This document shows, piece after piece, positions 49,530-60,067 of a stretch of DNA of 64,000 nucleotides. Position 1 is the first letter of the stretch; each line of letters begins with the position of its first letter. Under the pieces are notes generated by a model. The model saw only the letters and a list, made by a program, of their open reading frames with translations. It made no database searches and had not been told where the DNA came from. The stretch spans positions 98,605,324 through 98,669,323 of the forward strand of contig NC_000073.6 of NCBI RefSeq assembly GCF_000001635.26. The letters are read 5' to 3'. Position numbers and translations under genes: made by a program. Source of the stretch: Mus musculus. Lineage: Eukaryota > Chordata > Mammalia > Rodentia > Muridae.

Positions 49530-51150
49530 CTATCAGAGGAAAAACAAATCACATTACCAATGTATACGCAAGGATATAGAAAGCCTTCGACTGGCTACAA
49601 ACTAAGATTGAAAAGATAACTCATACCATTTTCATCTCCACACTCCAGCTCCTGACAAAGGAAAAAAAACACCATTTGAGAGCACAATGACCCAGCTCAT
49701 ACTAACAGGGGAAAGAACAGGTTTTAAAGTCAAACACTTCTTGGTTCCAGTTCCAGCTTTACAACATAATTAGTTGTTTCATCCTTGTGAATTGGCCTCT
49801 CTGAACCCAATTTGTATGCCTTTATTTTAAAAAAAAAAAAAAAAAAAGTAATCCCAAGTTTGTTTCAAGTATTATTTAGAAAACAGGGCAAGCCAAGTTC
49901 TGTCATAGTGGCTGGCATATGACTTGCCAAACAGACTCTACCACCTGTGCAACCTTGGACAAGTGATTTGACCTCTGCCAGTTTCCTTAATAATAAGTTA
50001 GGAGATAAAATAAGCAAACGGTGGAGCATGTCATTTGGATAAATGAAACTCAATAACTCTTTTCTCAAGTTTTGGCAGTAAAAAAAGAGTCATTTCGACC
50101 AGTTACCAAAAGTTTAAAAGCCTAGAATTTCGCACTGTGAATTCCTTGGTCAAACAAAACTACACTACAGGTTGAGAACTCAGTAGATCTTCCTTAACAT
50201 CTGTTAAACTGATAAATGGATGGTCAGCAGCAGAGTAGAATGAATGAATGAGCCAGCCTAAGAGTCAAACACTAAACCGATATGACTCTTCAACTGCGTT
50301 CCAGGCTCTGGGTTGCTAACTCCAACTCTTGGCCTCAAGTGGAGCCCCCTTCCCCCTACTTCCCATAGTCCTCTGAGCTCAGAACCAACTCTGAGCGAGC
50401 CAAACTGGATGGCGCGCCCCAGCTGGCAGGATGACATAAAGAAAGGGGGTGGAGAGGAGGAAGGGGCAGAGCCAAAGGAATCCGCTCGCTCCCCAAGCCA
50501 GTCCCCGCCTCCCGGTAGAATCTCGGAGGCGGCCGGCGACCGCCCGAATCGGGTACCACGTCACGGCATCCCAAAGCATCCCCTCCAGGGAAACGCACGG
50601 CGGGGCCGCACAGCAAAGGAAAGCCGGGCAGCAGAAGCCGGAGCGTGCTCCCGGCACCGGGGTCGCACCGACTCCGTCCCCCGCTCAAGTGTCAGCAGGC
50701 AGCCCGCCCCGCCCCCTCTCTAAACACGCACTCGCTCACAGCACCACAACAAGAGCAGCCCGCCCGGCTCCTCGCCCGCGCGGCTCCGAGCGGGTTCCAA
50801 TGTCAAGCCCGCGCCCCCGCGGCCAGCAGCCAGTCTTGGGAACCCTGGCCAGCGTCCGCGCCTCGCGCACTCCTCAGCGGAGACGACAACGGAGAAAAAG
50901 CGGGGGCACGGACAGACAGTCAGACAACCCGGAGTCGCCTCGGGGCTCCTAGACCTCGACCTCCGGCGTCCCATCACCAGGCATGCCGGAGTCGCCCTCA
51001 GTCCACTTGAGGGAGCCCCGCGATCCCGTTAGGAAACAACGGAGGATGGGGCTGACCGACCCAAGCCGGGCTCCCCGTGCCTGGCCAAGCGCTCCCCTAC
51101 CCTGGATAGCCTGCCAGCTTTTCCCAGGACCCTGCCTGAGAGACACCCAC
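49530..51150 (-). other. Emsy: Emsy first intron (5' untranslated region), inferred
   Basis: The intron lies between the acceptor before 49529 and a first-exon donor in the CpG island. It contains MIR-like pieces in minus orientation (about 49735-49810 and 49890-50040) and an A-run (49830-49848). Candidate donors are CAG then gtgggt at 51151/51150 and GCT then gtgagc at 50740/50739; the sequence alone does not choose between them. Confidence 0.4.
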
Positions 51151-51300
51151 CTGCCCGGCCTTTCGGGGCTCATCTAAAAGGCTCCTCCGCCAAGACTAGG
51201 GGACACCAGGAATTAGGTTTGTTTGCGGTGCCTCAGAAGGGGCAAGATGGCGACAGATACCAGAGCGCAGGCGCAGGCGCGCGCGGCTCGCCGGGAGGTG
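51151..51300 (-). other. Emsy: Candidate Emsy untranslated first exon
   Basis: Minus-strand sequence from the motif cluster down to a good donor (CAG followed by gtgggt at 51151/51150) would make a short noncoding first exon. The start point is not defined by a TATA box or Inr that I can justify, and another donor at 50740 is possible. Treat this as a hypothesis. Confidence 0.3.
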
Positions 51301-51582
51301 TAGTTCGCCTTTCCCGCCTTTTGAGAAACGAGCACTCAAAAGCCTCCATTCTTCCTGTCCCTTTTCCTCTGCCTTTTGAAAGGAAAGGGCGGACAACGCG
51401 GGTCCTAGTGGGAGTTGTAGTCCGAGTCCAACCTCGCTCCTCTTTCTCTTGCTGCTTGCTGGTCACATGCGCAAGGAAGTCTGGGAGTGTAGTTCCTTTC
51501 GGCTTCTACATTACCCTCCAGTCTCCAGCTTCGCGCGCCTATCCTCCGGTCTTTCCCAGCCAATCAGCTGCTCTTTCGGCTG

Positions 51583-51602
51583 TACGTGTGGCGTCACACG
51601 TA
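51583..51602. promoter_or_regulatory. Perfect 8-bp inverted repeat with CRE-like centre
   Basis: tacgtgtg, then gcgt, then cacacgta: two perfect 8-base arms around a 4-base centre. The centre and right arm make a gcgtcac ATF/CREB half-site. It sits between the CCAAT box and the plus-strand YY1 site. The binding protein is unknown. Confidence 0.6.
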
Positions 51603-51604
51603 GC

Positions 51605-52165
51605 GGTCAAGATGGCGTCTGTAATTGGAGCTGAGCTTCGACCTTTTCACTCTAGCGAGGGTTGGGATGAAAAGAACACAGCTTGGTCCCTGATGCCCAG
51701 TTGAGGATTAAGATCTGGTTCCGTAGACGCTTGGGAGTAGTCATCAGCGTCTTCCAGCCACCCAAACGACAACTCAAGAAAGGTTATCCACTACGGAGAG
51801 AGAAGACCTCACAGTGGCCCGTACACCTTTCTCGGTGTTAGGAGTTGCAAGTGGAGGAAAGGAATCCGAGCGGTCTCAGCTTGGAGTTACGCCATGTACG
51901 AAGTAGGAGAGGTAGTGATATCTCGTGCAAAATCTGACAAAGGGAAGAAGGGACTTACTTGAGGCACTACGACATGGTAGGTTCACCATCAGCCTTTGTT
52001 CTTAACCACACAATGTTGTGGAGGCCTTGTGCCCCTATTTTACAGATCGATAGGGACCCAATATATTGTTTCTCTGATCCAAGAACTCAAAGTTAATTTC
52101 TAGTATTATAAATCCCATCGAATTTTGTTGTGTCCTCCCTCTAAATAAAGAACTCTGGTAGCATC
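51605..52165 (+). ncRNA. Possible divergent noncoding transcript
   Basis: The plus-strand YY1-type site at 51608 (caagatggcgtc) typically lies just downstream of a start site and fixes direction. An AATAAA is at 52144-52149. The only ATG frame from it (51612) is a 30-codon peptide without recognisable homology. Divergent noncoding RNAs are common at CpG promoters. No transcript evidence is available to me. Confidence 0.3.
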
Positions 52166-52925
52166 GGATGCAATGAAAGTGCAAATCTTGAGGAATTGTT
52201 AGTGTGCATCCTTCTGTTAGCAGATTCCCGTGAAAACTAGGGTAACCACTGGGAGGACATCTAGCTCAATGGCAGATTGCTTGTCAAGTATGTGCAAGAC
52301 CTGGAGACCTGAATCGGATTCCTAGCACTAAGGGATGTTAGGATGGACACACGAGAAAAACTACCCTGTGGGAATATTAAGATACACAACGTGAATGAAA
52401 GTTCTTTTCCTAGTTCATTATGAATTACATTTATAATCTCAGCACTGTAGAAGTGGAAGAAGATGAGGAATGCAGGGTCAGACTGGACTGCAAGAGACAC
52501 CGAGACCAAAACAAGAAAAAAGAAGAAGTTTTTAAGTAAATTGTGAACCACTGCATATGAGTCTACTCCTGCTCCTGAATGGAGCTGTAGGTTAGTCAGA
52601 AATAAAAAGGACCATTTCCTATACAGCTCTCCTGGCCTTCTTATTGCACCCTATTTTGAGGTCAGTTTCTTAAGAATACCTTGCAAGGTAGTAAATTAAG
52701 TCTTCTCGAGACAGGAATCAAAGGTGTACACCACCACCACCTCACTGGTAAATTAAGTTTTAATAGGAGGTTTTGTAATTTAACAGACATTCTATGATTT
52801 GACTCTTGCAGCATCTCCGTGAGACAGGCGTAATTAAGCTTCACCACTCTATAAATGGGAAAGCACAGTTGTTCAGGAACTGGTGAACTGAGAGGGTTCA
52901 CATAGTAGAGCCCTGTCTCTAAAGA

Positions 52926-53115
52926 GCTGGAGAAATGGCTCAGTGCTTAAGAGCACTGGCCTCTCTTCCAGAGAAGCTGGGTTCTATTCCCAGCACCCAT
53001 ATGGCTCACAACCATTAATTCAGTTACAGGAGTACCTTAGGCACTGGACACATGTAGTATACAGATATCCACGCAGGCAAAATACCCAGACACCGAAAGT
53101 AAATCTTTTAAGACA
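52926..53115 (+). repeat. B3/B2-family SINE
   Basis: gctggagaaatggctcagtg head and gttctattcccagcaccc box; the 3' part is B3-like. Confidence 0.85.
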
Positions 53116-54065
53116 ACAAAAACTTTTACAGTAAGTCAAAAATAAGTGACAGATTATTAGAGTTGACCCTCCATCTCTTACATAATAGGTCCTTGGTACG
53201 GGTTAAAAAGCATCCCTAAGGTCCCACATAAGTAGATTGATAAAACAAGAATTTAAGTTTTGGCAGCCTGGGGTTGACGAGAAGGTTCAACAAGTGTTGT
53301 GTGTCTGTCTTGCAAGCCTGATGACCTGAATTCAATCCTCCAGTGATAGTGGGAGAACTGGCTTCACAGAAGTTTCCTCTGATCTCCAACGTACACACAC
53401 ACACACACACACACAATGAGAAAACTCTACCTGTTATATATAGGCAGCTTGGTCCTAGAGTCTACCTTCAGCCAGTAGTACCTCTCAAGATTTAATGTTA
53501 GCAGGAACACATGAAGGTAGGTCCTGGTAAAATGCAAGTTTTGAATTTCGTAGTTTGGGGATAGGGCCAGATCCTGTTTCTAAGAAGCTCCCAAGTCTCA
53601 ATGCTGCTGACACTACATACCACTTTACACCTTCCCTTTCTCTTAGCCGTTTTCTTTTTAAAGAATTTATTTATTTATTATATGTAAGTGGACCTTTGGA
53701 AGAGCAGTCAGCGCTCTTAACCACTGAGCCATCTTGCCAGCCCTCTCCTAGCCATTTTCATTACTTGGTTTTTGTTTGTTGTTGTTTGGAGTCAAGGTCT
53801 TACCATGTATCCTAGGCAAGCCTCAAACTTGAGACCCTCCTGAGGATTACAGGTATGAACCAAAATCCCTACTGTCCTCTCTTAAGCATCAGACTCAAAA
53901 CTACAGCTCTCCCTTACATCGCATAAAACTTACCTAGCCCTACCAGTCCCATGTCTATTTCCACACTTTTTTTTTAAACAAGTAATTTATACTTTTTTTT
54001 TTCCTTTCCCCCCTTCCCTTCTCCCTCTTGCTCCAGCCCTGCTTGCTCCAACCCATAGGCTGTTT

Positions 54066-54212
54066 TATGTTTGTTTGTTTGTTTGTTTGTTTGTTTTAAT
54101 TTGTTTCTCATTACGAATGGTTATGAGCCACCATGTGGTTGCTGGGATTTGAACTCATGACCTCCAGAAGAGCAGTCAGTGCTCTTAATCACTGAGTTAT
54201 CTCACCAGCCCC
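54066..54212 (-). repeat. B2-family SINE, truncated
   Basis: A TTTG tail, ccaccatgtggttgctggga, then gaagagcagtcagtgctctt and catctcaccagccc-type head, reading as a reversed B2. Confidence 0.85.
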
Positions 54213-54454
54213 TATTCCCACATTTACCCTGTTAAATAGAAAAAGAAAAAAAAAAGTTATGGTCATTTGTAATTCCCTGGCTAGAAAAGAAGCTCTCTAT
54301 GAAGAGGGACCAACCAGATATATTCATTTTGTGTGTGTGTGTGTGTCTGATGCACAAAATAATAGCTATATGCATACAGATTTTTCTATTCTAGTTGCTT
54401 TTCATAGATTAGCTTCCTTAATCAATACAATAACCTGATAGTAACTATATTACT

Positions 54455-54930
54455 CATGGTTCTCTAGAGGAACAGAACTGATAGAATGAATAAATTAAGT
54501 ATATATATTTATATAGATGGGATTCATTAAAATGGCTTACAGGCTGAAGTCCAGCTACTCCAACAATGGCTATATTCTAACAGAAGGTCTAGGAATCCAG
54601 TCATTGTTCAGCTGGATTGTGGATATCTCAGCTGGTCTTCAGTATATACTCTAAAATCCCAAGGAAGAAGGCTGTAATGCCAGTGAAGGAATAGACTGGC
54701 TAGAAGAGCAAGCTTTCTTCTCCCTGTCCTTTATATAAGCTGCTAGCAGAAGGTATGGCCCAGGTTAGAGGTAGCTCTTCCCACCTCAAATGATCCAGAT
54801 TAAAAGTGGGTCTTCCAAGTTCCAGAGATGTGGTTAAGAAAAAAATCCTTCACAGGTGTACCAAGCCTCTTGGGTTTTAGTTAATTCCAGATGTAGTGAA
54901 GTTGACAACTAAAAAAAGCCATCAAGTAGC
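54455..54930. repeat. Medium-reiteration rodent repeat (unassigned)
   Basis: tggttctctagaggaacagaactgatag, then gcttacaggctgaagtccag, then atgccagtgaaggaatagac, and gaagttgacaact near the end. I recognise this as a common rodent repeat class but cannot name its family with confidence. Confidence 0.5.
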
Positions 54931-57230
54931 CATTTTGTGGCTGAAAAAAAAACCAAGGTACAAGTTAAATACCATGCATAAGATAAGAGATTAGTAAAGT
55001 AGCAAAGCTATGATTTCAGAATTAACTCCCAAGGGGGAAGTAAGACCTGCTAGACCTTAGTGGTCACAATTGCCTAGTCTGGGAGAATGCTTAGGGATAG
55101 ATAGAATACCTGCCTTAACTATTCCTTGCTTAACTAAGCAGCTAAGTAAGCATTAAACCTGACTTCCGCAAGATCAGAGGCCTGCCGTGGGAATAAAGAT
55201 GTAACTCAGCAGTATAGAGCACTTGCTACTCTTGTAGAGGACCACAGTTTGCTTCCCAGTACCCATGTGATGGCTCACAGCTATCTAGAACCCCAGATCT
55301 GGGGGATCTGGTACCCTTTTCTGAACTTAGGCACCAGACACACATGTGATTCACATACATGCATGCAGACAAAACACACAAACACAAAATAATCAAAAAT
55401 GGGAAGAGATTTTCTTTTTAATTATGTGTATGTGACTCTGTGTTTGTTTACATGAGTGCAGTGTCAGTGGAGGCCAAAAGAGGGCATTTAACCCCTTAAA
55501 GCTGGAGAATTCAGTTAACTGAATTCTGGTCCTCTGCAAGACTTAAGTGGTGAGCCATCTCTCCAACCACAACATGGCTCACTTCGACATTTAAGGAGAA
55601 AAGAGTCTAAAGAAGTAACAGCAGGACTGGCCTTCTGGTTACTGTACTTTCCACTGTGCCATCCTGCCCTTAGACACTTACCTTAAAGTATGCCAGTCTA
55701 ATGCAGCCAAGGGATATACTGAAAACTGGACTATTGAGACCAAAATCAGCAAACTATGGAATAATTGGAATAATACTGAAAAGAAAGAAAACAAGGTAAT
55801 TAAGTGATAATTATAATTAACATTTCTGTAATCAAATAGTATCCAACAGCTTCAAGCAATCTAGAGTGGCCTCAGAAAGGACAGTGAGACATCTGGCCAC
55901 TGCTTCATCAACTACATCCATTCACCCTCCGTATCTTCTGTTTCCTAAATAGCTGGCTTCCTGGTTTTAACAGACAGGGTCTTAGCACTCTGTGAACTAG
56001 GCCATTTTGCAAATCCTCTTCTTCCTGAGATGCTGCAGAACGTTGCCCAGTATGCCACTGTCCTGCCTCAGCTGTCAAAATTAGCTCTCAGAAGCAGTTC
56101 TCCTAGTTACCAACAAAATAAAGCTCTGGTTGTTTGCCAGCAGACCCACCATAGTTACAATTCTAACCTCTTCTAGACCACTGCCACCTCTGGGCTCTGT
56201 CTTCATGTTTGTCTAGCACTTAGCTCAAGTGCACTGCCTCCCCTCAAGTCCCTTCTTCCTTCTCTGGAACTAAGTGAAAGCCAGCATTCATCCACACATC
56301 CAGACAGTTCCCCGACGTCTTAGCTTTCACCATCAAGCAAAGCTGCCCTGTCTAGTCTGTCACTCTGAGGAGCTTTGATGGTCAGTCTACTGTCACCAGC
56401 TTCACCAGCTTCATCTGCCCCATTGTCCCTTCTTCTCTTACACCGTTATAAAAGTCTTTCATCATTGCTGCTGCTGGCCAGCTCCTCACTTCAGTGCCAA
56501 ATCTTCCACTCCATTCTACCAAGCTGTGCCATTGTAATCAGAGACCAAGCTATTCCACATTCTAAGCAAACCTTTTTAATCCAGGTTTCTTATTCCTTCA
56601 CCCTCACCAAACCTGTTCAACTTCAGTGACATTTGCAGGCTTCCAGTTCAATTCTGCTTCCTCTTCCTGTTTTGACTTTCTACCCAGAACCCCACATCAT
56701 TTATTTCAAACTCAGTCTTCTCCCCAGTTTCCATTTTGTCTCTGTCCTGTCCTCCTAAGACAGTCTTCAGCCTTAAATAATTTTCACCAGTTTGTTAACC
56801 ATTAAGTGCTTAATAAATTATCTTGAACCCCAGTGTCTTGAAACAATAAATATTTTGTTTTAATTCAGTTTTTAGTTTCTGAAAAACTCACAAGTTACTT
56901 AGCTGGGTGATTTTGGGTGGAGGAGGACAGGCAAGGTTGAGAAAGAGTCTCATACTTCAGGCTCGCCTGGAACCCACTACATAGCCAGGCTGGCCTAAAT
57001 CTCTTAGCAGTCTTCCTACTTCGGCCTCAAGTGGTCCGATTACAGGAATGATAACTGGCAGCTGGGTGATCACTGTGGCCATATTTGAAAATACCAACTT
57101 CCATGGTCCTAACTATTTACATCCTGGTTACCAGCCAAAATTAATCACATCCCTTCCCTCCCACACACCCTCACTCCTTCACTCAAAATTTCCAGTCTCT
57201 CTTCATTATAGACACAGATTTCTGTGTCTG
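54931..57230. other. Intergenic, mostly unique, with SINE remnants
   Basis: Contains a B3 (about 55190-55395), a B3 in minus orientation (about 55405-55568) and an old B1 in minus orientation (about 56945-57050). The region 55580-56900 is C/T-rich unique sequence with weak L2-like resemblance near 56220-56300. No gene is recognised. Confidence 0.65.
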
Positions 57231-57233
57231 GTT

Positions 57234-57389
57234 TCTCCTCCTCCTCCTCCTCCTCCTCCTCCTCCTCCTCCTCCTCCTCCTCCTCCTCCTCCTCCTCCTC
57301 TTCTTCTTCTCCTTCTTCTCCTTCTTCTTCTTCTTCTTCTTCTTCTTCTTCTTCTTCTTCTTCTTCTTCTTCTTCTTCTTCTTCTTCTT

Positions 57390-57448
<59 letters not shown>
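57234..57448. repeat. Long polypyrimidine microsatellite (TCC)n(TTC)n(CT)n
   Basis: About 215 bases without a single purine on the plus strand: (TCC)n to 57300, (TTC)n with TCC interruptions to about 57386, then (CT)n with a few TTT interruptions. Long frames reading across it are artefacts of the repeat. Confidence 0.98.
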
Positions 57449-57451
<3 letters not shown>

Positions 57452-57469
57452 TAAATAAATAAATGAACC

Positions 57470-57652
57470 TCGTGTGTGTTTGCTTGTGTGTGCATGCATA
57501 AGCACCATATTCACGCATATGTACTGGCATGCTACACATGGAGGACAACTCAACTTTTGGGAGTAACCTCTTCACCCTGAGTTCTGGGGGTCAGACAAAG
57601 GTCCTCAGGCATATGTAGAACACATTGATACCCTCCGAGCCATCTTGCCAGC
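57470..57652 (-). repeat. B3/B4-family SINE
   Basis: A reversed SINE with gagttctgggggtcagac and gagccatcttgccagcc at its head. Confidence 0.7.
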
Positions 57653-59400
57653 CTAACCTTACTCTTGAGGACCACGTTTTTGTCACCCTAATCTGATCTA
57701 GCTACATTCCCTCAGGTACATTTACTCTCAGGGTAGCAAACTGTTCTGTTTGTCTAATGGTCAATGACAGAAACGAGAATAGAATGGCAACCACAAACTT
57801 CTGTTCCAAACGGGGAAAAAAAGAAAACGAAGAGCCAGGACCAGCAGCACAAGCCATAATACAACCCGAGGCCTCTGCCTCCCTATTCCTGGGATTACGG
57901 GTATGCTCCACCACCCTGAGCTTCTATTGTTTGTAAAGATGTTGAAGTATACTGTTAAGATGTTAAAAGGACTGTTGTCTGTTGAAGCACCATGGTGAAT
58001 CTCAGCTCTGTATAGAGGGTTTTATAGTCACACCCTTAGATTCATCTTTAGACTTTGTTACTGGATTTCATCTCCACCTGCAAGCTGTTTCATTTTAACA
58101 TCATTTGGCATCTGGAAAAACTAGGAATGAAAAACAAAACCTCTTTATTTTAACAATTACCTGGGCCAGGTCTCTTGGTCTTGATGGGTTCTTCTTTACT
58201 TTCTCAGGGAGCCGGGTAGTACTTGTAAAGCCGCTTGGAAAACATCAGTTAGATTATCCCAGCGTGTTAGGTACCTTTCAGTTTCCCTTCCATCCCTAGT
58301 AACCACTAAAGTTTCTTCTACTATACTTAAGATTCAAATTCATCCCACTTCCAGGAAGAGTTTCCTCACTTCCTTTATGCTCTCACAGATGCCGTGCTGT
58401 AGAAACCTCAGGCTTCTGCTGACAGCCTTTTTGAAGCCATTAGGTCAGCACTAAGACCAGTCCCCAAACCATACTTAAAGTTCTGGTATAACATCTTACT
58501 CTTGAGTCCCAAAATTTGACCTGCAGATCAACTACTACATAACATCACCACAAAAATTTTTGGTAAAAACAGTAAGATTTATTTTCACTCATGAATTTGC
58601 AATGTGAGTAGGACTTGGCAGGAGTATTAGCCATAGTTGGAAAGTACAAATTGTTAACAATCACACACAAATTTAAACTCCGTTCCAACTCTTTAAAACA
58701 AATGCTTTTCTTACTGTATCAGTATGATACTGTTGTCCTAGATGGATGGATATTAAATTTAAAACCCACAATGATCTGTGTGCAGAAGAAGAGTTAAAAG
58801 AGAAAGGGCTAATATGCAAGCAAGCCACATAACAGAGCAGCCACAGGCTCCAATATATATATATATATCTATCTGCTGAGGTCCTGCATAGCAGTTTACA
58901 CCTTATACTTGAGAGGCTGAGGCATGTGGATCTCTGAGTTCGAGGACAGCCTGGTCTACATAGTTCCAGTTCAACAAGGCTAGCCTCAAACTAAATATGT
59001 AGCTGAGAATAATCTTGACCTCCTGATCCCCCTGCCTCAGCCTTTTGAGTACTGAGACTTCAGGCTTGAGCCACCATCTCTGGCTTGCAGTCATATGGTT
59101 TCATTTTGGTTTGGTTTTAAGATAGGGTCTCAGTCTATCTAGCTTTGATCTTGCTACAAAGGTGAGAATGACCTTGAACCACTGGTCTTCCTGTCTCTAC
59201 TTCCTGAGTGATGATATTACATTCATGGCACTGTGCCCAGCCTTATGTGATACTGGAGATCTAACTCAGGACTTCATGTACACTAGGCAAGCATTCTACT
59301 AAGCTAACACCAGCCCCCAAATATCCAAGAGCTTGAGGCAAAGGACATAAATATTAGCAACCTCAAAAAGTAAAATGGGGGATGTTAAGTCTTAGTAGTC
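57653..59400. other. Intergenic with SINE remnants
   Basis: A B1 remnant in minus orientation (about 57835-57920) is followed by unique sequence to 58880. There are then two B1 copies head to head (about 58883-58965 plus, 58966-59090 minus) and a B4-type composite in minus orientation (about 59108-59318). No gene is seen. Confidence 0.7.
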
Positions 59401-60024
59401 CTCCGCTGGGAGTGCTGGTCGGAATAATGTGGGTAACACTCTGAAATATCAGAAGACTGATGTACAGCCATGGAGGAAAACCTTAGATGGTCACCAAGGT
59501 GCTATCTCTGCCCTAACAGTTTCTATGTCTGTGACTTCCACTCTACCTCATGACAGAGTACCGGACTTAGTAACACAAGTCATTGCCATTGAAGCCACAG
59601 TGGACTCAAGTGGCAACGCACTGTCTGTACTCTAGACCATGACTTGACATTGATTAACGGCTTGATTATCTGACAGCCAAGGAGGATTGCAAATGAAAAT
59701 AGAAACAAAGATATAGTCTCACACATTGAGTTTTTCACCCTACTTCATTTTAGGGAAAAAAGAAAAAAAAAAAAAGGATTTTTTTTTCTTGAGGTTCTCA
59801 CAAGTGCTAAAATGCCTCAGGCGAGAGACTGATGAGAGTCTGCAATTATCCAAGGCGAGGTCCAAGGTGGTTCCTAAAGATGGAAATAATAACCCTGTCA
59901 GATGTGAAAATCAGCTACCATGGGGGAGGGGATGATAAATCCAAACATAATATCCAGCTTGTCTTCACCTCAGAGAGTTTCCAGCTGCTTGTGGCGTTAT
60001 GCTGTGACTTGCCAGAGATGAAAT

Positions 60025-60064
<40 letters not shown>
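59400..60064 (+). pseudogene. Possible unidentified processed retro-sequence(s)
   Basis: Two stretches end in A-rich tails: about 59400-59774 (A-rich from 59757) and 59775-60064 (38 uninterrupted A from 60027). The first holds a 68-codon frame (59429-59635) and the second an 118-codon frame that runs across the A tract. I do not recognise either product. The A runs suggest retroposition, but internal A expansion is also possible. No function is proposed. Confidence 0.35.

Positions 60065-60067
<3 letters not shown>

Larger units (their letters stand above)
5344..51300 (-). other. Emsy: Emsy gene span (5' half; 3' end outside the window)
   Basis: Thirteen coding exons on the minus strand splice into one frame: 2197 coding bases, or 732 codons plus one base. 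The conceptual protein follows vertebrate EMSY in order from the ENT domain through the Ser/Thr-rich region. EMSY is a nuclear repressor that binds the BRCA2 N-terminal region and HP1/ZMYND11-type chromatin proteins, and is found with SIN3/HDAC/KDM5A complexes (family knowledge). Human EMSY is about 1320 residues, so roughly 55 percent is here. The last exon seen ends in phase 1 at 5344 and the remaining exons lie left of position 1. The right border, the transcription start, is not fixed by sequence alone; 51300 is an estimate inside the CpG island. Confidence 0.93.
50400..51650. promoter_or_regulatory. Emsy: CpG-island bidirectional promoter of Emsy
   Basis: This is the only GC-rich, CpG-dense stretch in the window, placed just upstream of the EMSY start exon. 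It holds GC boxes (cccgccccgcccc near 50704-50716), an NRF1-like gcgcaggcgcaggcgc (about 51265), three ACTAYRNNNCCC-type elements (51293-51304, 51410-51421, and an imperfect one at 51483-51493), a CCAAT box (gccaatcag, 51559-51567) and two YY1-type caagatggcg sites (51243 and 51608). No TATA box is seen. This is the usual layout of a broadly expressed housekeeping gene. Confidence 0.85.
51700..54450. other. Intergenic flank with SINE remnants
   Basis: Contains an ID-like SINE (about 52255-52340), B1 remnants (about 52430-52510 and 52700-52745 minus), B3 copies (about 52926-53115 and 53270-53400), a CA tract (53392-53415), a deleted B2 in minus orientation (about 53660-53745), an old B1 in minus orientation (about 53775-53860), and a B2 in minus orientation with a TTTG tail (54066-54212). 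No gene is seen. Confidence 0.75.

Noticed and set aside
50313..51704. Overlapping frames of 60-167 codons on both strands
   Set aside because: This is the GC-rich CpG island, where stops are rare. No frame shows a protein family, and the frames overlap in several phases.
57048..57575. Long frames rich in Pro/Leu, Glu, Arg and Ser on both strands
   Set aside because: They are translations of the TCC/TTC/CT microsatellite, and all frames through it are open for that reason alone.
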